A DNA stretch of 64,000 nucleotides from positions 1-64,000 of the forward strand of contig JAFRJI010000024.1 in the NCBI GenBank assembly GCA_017432345.1, given 5' to 3'. The position numbers and the translations under genes were made by a program. Positions 25,002-32,048 of this stretch are shown here, piece after piece; positions within the stretch are counted from its first letter, which is position 1, and each line of letters begins with the position of its first letter. The stretch comes from Bacillota bacterium (GTDB taxonomy: Bacteria > Bacillota > Clostridia > Peptostreptococcales > Anaerovoracaceae). The notes below the pieces were generated by a model. The model made no database searches. It saw only the letters and a program-made list of their open reading frames with translations, and had not been told where the DNA came from.

Positions 25002-26759
25002 TTATTTGACTTTAATGTATTTCATAGCGCTGTAGCTGCTGTAAACTGGTTCGCCGGATACGTTCCGGTACGCGCGGATCTTATAGAAATACTTCTTGCC
25101 CTTTTTCAGTTTTTTGTTTTTGAAAGTGAGCGTCTTTCCGCTTTTGATGGTCTTGATTGCTTTATAGGTCCCGCTTTTCTTCATGGAGCGGTAGATGACA
25201 TATCCGTTCGCGCCTTTTGTCTTGGCCCATTTCAGAGTGACCGTTTTCTTGGCGGAAGTGATCTTATTGATGACCGGCTTGTCCAGGCTCGGTACGTCCG
25301 TTTGCGCATCGGTATAATCGCTGCAGGCCGTCAGCCCCGTTTTCGGGTCCGTCGTGATGGCCCGGATCTTGTAATAGTATTCCTGTCCGGTATTCAGCTT
25401 TGTATCGGTGTATTTGTCGACCGTTTCGACGGTCGCAACGAGTTCGAATGCCTCTGTCTGGGATGCGCTGCGGAAGATTTCGTAGCCGGTCGCTTCATCG
25501 ACTTGGGTCCAGCTGACCGTCAGGCTGTCATATCCCGCCCGCTCGACGCTGAGATCGGTCGGCGTGCCCGGTGCCTGCGGCGGATCGTTGTAGATCCGGA
25601 TCTGCGTTACCCGTTCGATCGGCGCGTGTCCGCTGGCACACACCGTGAAAAAGCTCTGCGTTCCATCCGCCTCTTCGAAGAGGATCGGAGCCAGAGATGC
25701 TTCTCTGCTTCCGGTCTCATAGCAGAGCATCGGAAGATCGCCGCTGGTGTTGTATTTTGCTAAGACTTCTGCCCCCGTCAGGGTCACTTCCGTTCCATCC
25801 ACGCAGGTCAGAACGAATTTCGTGGTTTCCTGATAAAACGGATTCGAACTGGCAAGACTGTTCAGGGTGATTCCCTTGTACCAGTTCGTCTGCTCTTTCG
25901 TGATGCCGCCCCGGGCCATGATGTCCGCGCGGCTGTATCCCTTCACATTTCCTCTGACCTGATTGTCGATCACGAGGACTTCGCTGAGCGGTTCGCCGGC
26001 GATCAGTTCCAGCCCTTTCGTCTCCCCGTTCCAAAGCGGATTGTTATAGTCTTCCGGAGTGACCTGCCCGACCGAAAGCTTCAGCTGGCCATTCGAATAA
26101 TCCTTCGGCGTCAATCCGGACGGGTCTACGTACTGGTAGTTCCCGTTTTCCTTGGCGCCCCCAACGGCCCAGCCGATGATAGAAGGAACCTCAACGGCAC
26201 CTTCCCATTTTTCCTCTTCCGTATACTTGTCCGCATTTTCTTTATACGCGCGCCAAATCTGCGGGAAATAATATCTCGTACCCGCCGATACGCTGAGCAA
26301 CGACGGCGATGTGGCGGAATCGTGCCAGCCATTCGGTTCTGTTACGGCAGGATCGAAAATGATCTCATAGCCGTCCAGCGCACGGACCGCGTATTTCCCA
26401 GCATAGCTGCCAAGGCCGGCCGCATTCAGCACTGCCGCAACGCGGACACCTTGAACTTTGTAAATGTTCATGTTGTCGTAGTTGTTCTTGGCGGAATAGA
26501 CGTAGGTGTTGTCCGCAGCGGCGCCCGAGTCTTCTCCGGCCATCTGCTTGAGCTCGCTGAGGGAATAAGCCTTTTCATTTCCGATATTCGCCGGCGTATA
26601 TTTCCCGTCCGGTATCAGCTGATCGCCCGTTACAACGACCTGTGCCTCCGGTGCTGCCGTTTCCGCATGCGAAACTTCGGCCGGCAAAAGCAAAGTTCCC
26701 AGTGCGAATACCAGCGCAGTCATTATGGTCAATGCTTTACGGATGGATCTGTTCATCAT
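25002..26759 (-). CDS. Secreted protein with SUOX-like domains and two Fn3 modules
   Basis: The start is set at ATG 26759 after AGAGGACGTA, giving 585 residues; the frame is open further upstream but without a ribosome binding site. A signal peptide ends near EVSHA. Two SUOX-like segments occupy about 30-400 (YSLSELKQMAGED, YKVQGVRVAAVLNAAG, VRALDGYEIIF, then YKGITLNSLASSNPF and LPMLCYETG). Two Fn3 modules follow (SWTQVDEATGYEIFRSA and KWAKTKGANGYVIYRS), the last Lys-rich. It leads the surface operon behind a long structured leader. No Mo-ligating Cys is evident. Confidence 0.8.
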   Translation of the reverse strand: MMNRSIRKALTIMTALVFALGTLLLPAEVSHAETAAPEAQVVVTGDQLIPDGKYTPANIGNEKAYSLSELKQMAGEDSGAAADNTYVYSAKNNYDNMNIYKVQGVRVAAVLNAAGLGSYAGKYAVRALDGYEIIFDPAVTEPNGWHDSATSPSLLSVSAGTRYYFPQIWRAYKENADKYTEEEKWEGAVEVPSIIGWAVGGAKENGNYQYVDPSGLTPKDYSNGQLKLSVGQVTPEDYNNPLWNGETKGLELIAGEPLSEVLVIDNQVRGNVKGYSRADIMARGGITKEQTNWYKGITLNSLASSNPFYQETTKFVLTCVDGTEVTLTGAEVLAKYNTSGDLPMLCYETGSREASLAPILFEEADGTQSFFTVCASGHAPIERVTQIRIYNDPPQAPGTPTDLSVERAGYDSLTVSWTQVDEATGYEIFRSASQTEAFELVATVETVDKYTDTKLNTGQEYYYKIRAITTDPKTGLTACSDYTDAQTDVPSLDKPVINKITSAKKTVTLKWAKTKGANGYVIYRSMKKSGTYKAIKTIKSGKTLTFKNKKLKKGKKYFYKIRAYRNVSGEPVYSSYSAMKYIKVK

Positions 26760-26842
26760 TACGTCCTCTATAAAACAAAAGACATCGTTACTCTCGTAAG
26801 GATGTCCGCGGAAACCTCCCGCACACGAAAAGAGTAACATCT

Positions 26843-26874
26843 TAAAAAAAATCGGTTTCCGAAACGAAACCGAC
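26843..26874 (-). terminator. Leader terminator or attenuator of the surface-protein operon
   Basis: On the minus strand CGGTTTC-gtttc-GGAAACCG is followed by eight U residues. It lies between the structured leader at 26935-27030 and the first surface gene, so it can only serve as an attenuator for that operon. Confidence 0.7.
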
Positions 26875-26934
26875 TGCATACACGCATCAATGATGCGTGC
26901 GTATTATTAAAGTAGTCGCTTTTCTTTCCAAATA

Positions 26935-27030
26935 CGGGAGGCCTGGCAGTTTCCTGCCAAACCCTATCGTCTGCTGGCCATAGACCGCTTTCCGGCCCTT
27001 AGGCGTCCCAGCTCGAAAGGCGTTATTCAG
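26935..27030 (-). promoter_or_regulatory. Structured leader RNA of the surface-protein operon, possible riboswitch
   Basis: Downstream of a good promoter the leader contains GC-rich potential stems: GGCAGGaaaCTGCC, GGCC/GGCC pairings and a CCGGAAAGCGG hairpin, followed by a terminator. GGGACGC, GGTCTAT and AGGGTTTGGC occur in the order seen in GEMM-type c-di-GMP-I riboswitches, but the usual GNRA hairpin and CAAACC part are not clear. The class is therefore unresolved. The layout of aptamer-like RNA then terminator then gene is solid. Confidence 0.4.
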
Positions 27031-27049
27031 TTGCTTGCTTGATATGATT

Positions 27050-27078
27050 ATTATATAGTTTTAGATGCTTTGTTTCAA
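27050..27078 (-). promoter_or_regulatory. Promoter of the surface-protein operon
   Basis: On the minus strand TTGAAA (27073-27078), a 17-nt spacer and TATAAT (27050-27055) form a strong consensus promoter. Transcription would start near 27043, leaving a leader of about 285 nt before the ATG at 26759. Confidence 0.75.
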
Positions 27079-27148
27079 CAACAAGATAGATTATATTGGG
27101 TTATTATTTTAACTTTTCCATTCTGTATCGTTGTTTAAACAATATTTA

Positions 27149-27177
27149 TTGACAAACACCTGCCGACCCAGTAAAAT
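27149..27177 (+). promoter_or_regulatory. Distal promoter of the 993-residue hydroxylase, ahead of the riboswitch
   Basis: TTGACA (27149-27154), 17 nt and TAAAAT (27172-27177) match the consensus closely. The predicted start is about 20 nt before the riboswitch-like aptamer. Confidence 0.75.
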
Positions 27178-27203
27178 TTATTCAGAAAAAGAATTGAATA
27201 CCA

Positions 27204-27287
27204 CTCCGACCCTTATATGACACACGTTGCCAGTGAGGGCGTTAGGGTTGCAGGAGCGATCCGGCAGCCTGCCATTGTGCGAAGGAG
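27204..27287 (+). promoter_or_regulatory. Riboswitch aptamer, probably Moco/Tuco type, in the hydroxylase leader
   Basis: This is the second copy of the RNA found before the AOR operon. Shared blocks are CTCCGAC, GACACACG, GTTAGGG, CAGGAGCGATCC and GTGCGAAGGAG. The outer CTCC/GGAG stem is kept, the CCCT/AGGG stem covaries with CTCT/AGAG in the other copy, and the hairpin loop changes from GTGA to GCGA within the GNRA class. The gene controlled encodes a molybdopterin enzyme, which supports the assignment. Confidence 0.75.
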
Positions 27288-27337
27288 TCTTGATGGAACG
27301 TTTACCGTTCTTTTTGGACTTGCCTGCGCACTTTTTT
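27277..27337 (+). terminator. First leader terminator, competing with the aptamer
   Basis: GTGCG (27277-27281), which belongs to the conserved 3' part of the aptamer, can pair with CGCAC (27327-27331), followed by six U residues. As in the AOR leader, aptamer folding should prevent this terminator, predicting an ON switch. Confidence 0.65.
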
Positions 27338-27437
27338 ATTGAAACTGTACGTCGAATTATCTTCTTTAAATTCACGTAATTGCTTGCTTGTTTTTGATAA
27401 AAAAGTGCGCAGACAGGTCCACCCTTTCTTTTGTGCG

Positions 27438-27478
27438 GAGCCACTGCCGAGCGTATCGGAAAAGCGGCTCTTTTTTTT
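27438..27478 (+). terminator. Second leader terminator
   Basis: GAGCC (27438-27442) pairs with GGCTC (27466-27470) with further internal pairing (GCCGA/TCGG), followed by eight U residues. It lies between the riboswitch terminator and the proximal promoter, so it would stop any distal transcript that escapes the first terminator. Confidence 0.7.
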
Positions 27479-27520
27479 ACAGAAATCACGTCTTATTATT
27501 GATACTTTTTTCCCTTTTTC

Positions 27521-27549
27521 TTGACAGTAAATATTCCGATTCGTTAATA
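27521..27549 (+). promoter_or_regulatory. Proximal, riboswitch-independent promoter of the hydroxylase gene
   Basis: TTGACA (27521-27526), 17 nt and TTAATA (27544-27549) lie downstream of both leader terminators. This promoter would allow transcription of the hydroxylase that bypasses the riboswitch. Confidence 0.65.
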
Positions 27550-27618
27550 TATAAGTACGTATAGTTTCAATATACAAAGCAAGCAAGTTACAAGTTAATA
27601 TCAAAAACGGAGGCAATT

Positions 27619-30600
27619 ATGAATTTAAAGAAGATGACGTTGAACATCAACGGTGCCGACCGTATGTTCATCTGTGATCCTGAAAAGGACACCCTTGCCG
27701 ACGTACTCCGCCGCCTTGGCCTGACCGGAACGAAAGTCGGCTGCGGCATCGGTCTTTGCGGGGCCTGCTCTGTCATTCTGGATGGCAAAGTAATCCGTTC
27801 CTGCACGAGAAAGATCGGCAAAATGCAGGAGTACAGTTCTGTAACCACTATCGAAGGTATCGGTAGTGTCAATTACCCTCATCCACTTCAGTCACTGTGG
27901 GTAGCATGCGGCGCTGTTCAGTGCGGTTATTGCGTACCTGGTTTTATCGTGTCTGCATATCAGCTCCTGAAGGAAAATCCATCCCCGACAAGAGAAGATG
28001 TCAGAGACTGGTTCCAGAAGCACAGAAACGTCTGCCGCTGCACCGGCTACAAGCAGATCGTTGACGCGGTCATGGCTGCCGCTGAAGTTCTCAGAGGCGA
28101 AAAGACCGTCGATGACTTCCGCTATGACTGGTCCAAGGATATCGGCAACTTCTACGGCAAGCCGCTCGAACGGCCGAACGCTCTGCCTAAGGCCTGCGGC
28201 GTCTGCGATTATGGTGATGACGTAGAGCTCCACATGCCTGCAGAAACACTGAAGGTCGCTCTGGTTCAGCCTAGAGTCGCCAGCCACGCGAAAATCAAGA
28301 ACATCGATACGAGCGTTGCAGAAAAGATGCCTGGCGTGCACACGATCGTTACCGCGAAAGAAGCCAAGGCAGCCGGTTGTAAGAACCGTCTCCTGACGTA
28401 CGGATTCTCCGAAAGAACCGTTGAACTGGAACAGGTACACCACATTCTCGCCGAAGACCGGATCATGTTCTACGGCGATGTCGTAGCTCTGGTCTGCGCC
28501 GATACGAGAGAACACGCAAAGGCTGCTGCCGACGCAGTAAAGGTCGAAATCGAACCGCTAGAAGAATACATGAGCTACCTGGATGCGGTCAAGCCGGGTG
28601 CCAAGAATCTCCACGAGTTCCTGCCGGATACTTATGGACCGAACATCTTCTCCGAGCTGCCTATCCTGAAGGGCGACGCGGACAATGTTCCTAAGATCAT
28701 CGAAGAAGCGCCTTACTCGGTAGAAGGATCGTTCTATTCTTCCAGAGAACCGCATATGTCCATCGAGGGCGATGTTGAACAGGCATACTATGATGAAGAC
28801 AACAATCTCTGCATCCACTGCAAGACCATGACGCTCTACTTCGACAGAGACGACATCGCGGAAGCGCTTGGCATCGATGTGGATACACTGAGAGTTATCG
28901 AGAACCCGACCGGAGGCTCCTTCGGATGGGCGATGAGCGCGCACACCTATTCCATGGTCGGCATGGCAACCATCGTAACGCAGATGCCTTGCTCACTGTC
29001 CATGGATTACGATCAGTTCATGGCCGTAACTGGCAAGCGTTCACCGACCTACTTCAACTGCAGAATGGCCTGCGATGAAAACGGCAAGATGATCGCTGGT
29101 GAATATGATGCCGGCCTGGATACCGGTCCATTCTCCGAACTGGGCGATGACAAACTGACAAAGATCTCCCGGTTCATGTTCTATCCATACTACATTCCGA
29201 ATATTGCCGGTCTGTCAAGAGTTGCTTATACCAACCACTCTTACGGAACCGCATACAGAGGCTATGGCGCACCGCAGGCATATACTGCATCCGAAGCCAT
29301 CGTCGATATGCTGGCGGAGAAAGCCGGAATCGATCCGTTCGAATTCCGCTATAGAAATATCGCCAGACCGGGACAGGACAACATCAACCAGTATCCATAT
29401 CTCCACTATCCAATGGAAGAGATGATGGATGCGCTGAAGCCGAAATATGACAAGGCCAAAGCGGAAGCCGAAGCGTGGAACGCTGAGCACGATGACATCA
29501 AGAAGGGCGTCGGCGTTGCGTGGGGCGGATACAATGTCGGCCTTGGCGCTGTCGATGAAGCGCATGTTGCCATCGAACTGATGCCGGACGGCACCTTCCG
29601 CAAATATGACACCTGGCAGGATCAGGGTCAGGGCGGAGATCAGGGATCACTGATCTGTACACTGGAAGCACTGAAGGAATACTTCCCGGACATTACTCCA
29701 AACGACGTCAAACTGGTTCAGGACGACAGCAAGTATTGCCCGAACACCGGTGAGTCCGCTGGATCCAGATCGCACTATGCGAATGGTAAGGCTTCCATCG
29801 TTGCCGCTAAGGGAATCGCCGATCTGATGAGAAAAGAAGACGGAACCTACAGAACCTACGATGAAATGGTCGCCGAAGGAATCCCGACAAGATATGACGG
29901 CAACTGGTTCACGACAGACGAATACGATTACTTCTATGACCTTGACCCGAATGACGGATCAGGCAACCCGACGTACACTTACACATATGCTCTGTATCTG
30001 GCGACCGTCGACGTTGAAGTCGCGACCGGCAAGACCAAGTGCACCGGCATGACATGTGTTGACTGGATCGGCAAACCTGGTAACATCCAGGCAGTCGAAG
30101 GACAGATCTACGGCGGTATGTCGCACTCGATCGGATTCGCTCTCATGGAAGACTACGAAGACGTCGAAAAGGATTGGAACATGATGAAGGCCGGTATCGC
30201 CTACATCAAGGACATTCCGGACTATCCTGCATTCGACTTCATCCAGATGGATGGATATGATCCACGTGGACCTTTCGGTTCATCCGGAGCATCCGAAGCA
30301 TTCCAGTCATCCGACCATGTGGCTGTCATCAACGCGATCCACAACGCAGTCGGCGTACGTATCTACGAACTGCCTGCAAGACCTGCCAAGGTCAAGGCCG
30401 GTATCGAAGCGCTGGCTAAGGGCGAACCGGATCCGAACAAGCCGGAGAAATACTTCCTCGGTAATGATCTTTACGAAGCACTGGATGCCATCAAGGCCAA
30501 TCCAATGCAGCCGACAAGACCGGAAGACGTTCCATTCCAGCACCTCGGTGAAGAAGGTATCCGCTGGAAGGAAGGCCAGGAAGACCAGACGGTTAAATAG
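27619..30600 (+). CDS. Molybdenum hydroxylase (aldehyde oxidoreductase/XDH family), [2Fe-2S]x2 and Moco in one chain
   Basis: The 993-residue protein begins with two [2Fe-2S] domains: C42-x4-C47-x2-C50-x11-C62, then C102GYC105 with RNVCRCTGY near 137-145. The spacing is close to the Desulfovibrio gigas aldehyde oxidoreductase. The Moco-binding part follows (GGSFGWAMSAHTYS, AYRGYGAPQAYT and QGQGGDQGS). FGSSGASEAF near the C-terminus holds the likely catalytic Glu. No FAD domain is present. It is cytoplasmic; a substrate of aldehyde, purine or N-heterocycle type cannot be chosen from sequence. The start has CGGAGG upstream. Expression appears to be controlled by a riboswitch plus a second promoter. 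Confidence 0.93.
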   Translation: MNLKKMTLNINGADRMFICDPEKDTLADVLRRLGLTGTKVGCGIGLCGACSVILDGKVIRSCTRKIGKMQEYSSVTTIEGIGSVNYPHPLQSLWVACGAVQCGYCVPGFIVSAYQLLKENPSPTREDVRDWFQKHRNVCRCTGYKQIVDAVMAAAEVLRGEKTVDDFRYDWSKDIGNFYGKPLERPNALPKACGVCDYGDDVELHMPAETLKVALVQPRVASHAKIKNIDTSVAEKMPGVHTIVTAKEAKAAGCKNRLLTYGFSERTVELEQVHHILAEDRIMFYGDVVALVCADTREHAKAAADAVKVEIEPLEEYMSYLDAVKPGAKNLHEFLPDTYGPNIFSELPILKGDADNVPKIIEEAPYSVEGSFYSSREPHMSIEGDVEQAYYDEDNNLCIHCKTMTLYFDRDDIAEALGIDVDTLRVIENPTGGSFGWAMSAHTYSMVGMATIVTQMPCSLSMDYDQFMAVTGKRSPTYFNCRMACDENGKMIAGEYDAGLDTGPFSELGDDKLTKISRFMFYPYYIPNIAGLSRVAYTNHSYGTAYRGYGAPQAYTASEAIVDMLAEKAGIDPFEFRYRNIARPGQDNINQYPYLHYPMEEMMDALKPKYDKAKAEAEAWNAEHDDIKKGVGVAWGGYNVGLGAVDEAHVAIELMPDGTFRKYDTWQDQGQGGDQGSLICTLEALKEYFPDITPNDVKLVQDDSKYCPNTGESAGSRSHYANGKASIVAAKGIADLMRKEDGTYRTYDEMVAEGIPTRYDGNWFTTDEYDYFYDLDPNDGSGNPTYTYTYALYLATVDVEVATGKTKCTGMTCVDWIGKPGNIQAVEGQIYGGMSHSIGFALMEDYEDVEKDWNMMKAGIAYIKDIPDYPAFDFIQMDGYDPRGPFGSSGASEAFQSSDHVAVINAIHNAVGVRIYELPARPAKVKAGIEALAKGEPDPNKPEKYFLGNDLYEALDAIKANPMQPTRPEDVPFQHLGEEGIRWKEGQEDQTVK

Positions 30601-30622
30601 AAACGGTTCAAAAATGAACACG

Positions 30623-30655
30623 AAAAAAGAGGTTCGCTTCAGGCGAACCTCTTTT
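30623..30655. terminator. Bidirectional terminator between convergent genes
   Basis: AAAAGAGGTTCGC pairs with GCGAACCTCTTTT across a short TTCAG-type loop. The A-run on one side and T-run on the other serve both the hydroxylase gene and the convergent moaD-hesA unit. Confidence 0.9.
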
Positions 30656-30682
30656 GTTATTACTGTGTTTTTCAAACGATTA

Positions 30683-30922
30683 TCAGCCACCTGCCGACTT
30701 GCCGTTGACTTTGATCACGTCACCGTCATTCAGGACCTCTTCTTCTTTCATCTTCTTGCCGTCCCGGATCAGGAAACCGTACAGCCGGTTCTGTTTCGGA
30801 ACGATCTTGAAGTAATCCAACAGATCCTGTCCGGTAGCGCCGTCAGGCAGTTCGATATTGGCTACGTTCTTCCAGTTGTTCAACTGTCTTACCGGCCCGT
30901 TGAACTGAACCTTGATTTTCAT
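30683..30922 (-). CDS. MoaD/ThiS-family sulfur-carrier protein (second copy)
   Basis: The 79-residue beta-grasp protein ends GKSAGG with the functional Gly-Gly. ELPDGATGQDLLDYF and VLNDGDVIKVNG fit MoaD. It starts 6 nt after the HesA/MoeB-type gene; ATG 30922 is used, although GTG at 30925 is better spaced from the GGAGGGG box. It is only modestly similar to the copy at 6504, so each may serve a different enzyme system. The adjacent E1 enzyme is the natural activating partner. Confidence 0.88.
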   Translation of the reverse strand: MKIKVQFNGPVRQLNNWKNVANIELPDGATGQDLLDYFKIVPKQNRLYGFLIRDGKKMKEEEVLNDGDVIKVNGKSAGG

Positions 30923-30928
30923 CACGCT

Positions 30929-31954
30929 CTACCCCTCCTGTCTGTCAATATACCGGGCGAAGATCTTCTGCGCATCATCGCCGCTTGCTACTCCATTTAT
31001 TATAGCACGTCCATCCGGGAAAAGCTTGAAATCCGCTTCATCATTTTTGAACATCGTGAAGAAACGGCTTTTCTTGACTTCCCCTTCTCCTTCGAGGGCT
31101 TTGATCACGCCTTCGTAGTCGAAGCTGCCGTCGTCCTCCGGCGTGACCTGATAAGCATCATGCCCGCACAGAGAAGCGGTGTAGTTCTTCTGACGGTGTT
31201 CCAGTCGGTTGTACTGATGCTTGCCGCACACCGGGCAGTCCGGATCGATGTCTACATCGATGAACTCGGTGTAACAATCCCATGCATCCAGGGATACCAG
31301 CTGATGGGAAACCGATTCGGAACCAACGATGATCTTCATGGCTTCCGCCGTCTCATAAGCGGCAATAATCGTGGTGATCGGACTGATGACACCGACGGTA
31401 TCGCAGGTATCATATGTGCCGTCTTCCGGTATTTCCCCGAGGAGGCATTGCAGGCAAGGGCCTTCGCCAGGAAAGATGTTCATGCTCATCCCGCCGCTTC
31501 CCACGACTCCGCCGTAGACCCAGCGGACATTGTGTTTCTGGCAGGCTTCGTTCAGAAGATACCGGGTCTCCAGATTATCCATTCCGTCGATGACCAGATC
31601 GACATCGGAAATCAGCTTTTCGATGTTGTATGGATTCACATCGACGACCCTTGGATCGATCTCCACCTCGGAATTGATTTCACTCAAATGCATTTTCGCG
31701 GCTTCGGCCTTCGGAATCATTTCCTCTGCGTCCCGCTCCGTGAACAGCACCTGCCTTTGGAGATTCGTCAGTTCCACGATGTCCCGGTCGATCAGCCGGA
31801 GATAGCCGACACCGGCTCTGGCCAGGTTGTTCGCGATGGAGGAGCCAAGCGCTCCGATACCGATGACGCAGACCCTGGCCTCCTGCAGCTTTTTCTGCCC
31901 TTCCGGACCGATTGGGTAAAAGATTTCCTGTCTGTGATATCTTCCTACTTGCAT
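30929..31954 (-). CDS. ThiF/MoeB/HesA-family E1-like adenylyltransferase
   Basis: The 341-residue protein has the ATP-binding motif VIGIGALGSSIANNLARAG at about 31-49, the RQVLF segment, CLQCLLG and CPVCGK zinc-ligand pairs, and CDTVGVISP. It adenylates the C-terminal Gly-Gly of MoaD/ThiS proteins for thiocarboxylate formation. An extra C-terminal segment of about 85 residues (from KNYTASLCGHDAYQV) repeats a MoaD-acceptor-like layout and is seen in MoeB relatives. It is encoded just before the MoaD-like gene and between two molybdenum hydroxylases. Confidence 0.92.
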   Translation of the reverse strand: MQVGRYHRQEIFYPIGPEGQKKLQEARVCVIGIGALGSSIANNLARAGVGYLRLIDRDIVELTNLQRQVLFTERDAEEMIPKAEAAKMHLSEINSEVEIDPRVVDVNPYNIEKLISDVDLVIDGMDNLETRYLLNEACQKHNVRWVYGGVVGSGGMSMNIFPGEGPCLQCLLGEIPEDGTYDTCDTVGVISPITTIIAAYETAEAMKIIVGSESVSHQLVSLDAWDCYTEFIDVDIDPDCPVCGKHQYNRLEHRQKNYTASLCGHDAYQVTPEDDGSFDYEGVIKALEGEGEVKKSRFFTMFKNDEADFKLFPDGRAIINGVASGDDAQKIFARYIDRQEG

Positions 31955-32048
31955 GATTATCCTTCCGAAATAGTACTACTATTTCAAACAGGGAAACCGC
32001 GAAGGCCTCCCTGTTTGACTTACGATAATTGATTCGCCGCAGCGTCGT

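Noticed and set aside
27178..27616. Short minus-strand frames in the hydroxylase leader
   Set aside because: They cover the riboswitch and terminators and have no ribosome binding site.
30251..32032. Long plus-strand frame over the hydroxylase end and the HesA region
   Set aside because: It runs through a terminator and the complement of two convincing minus-strand genes, with no domain.
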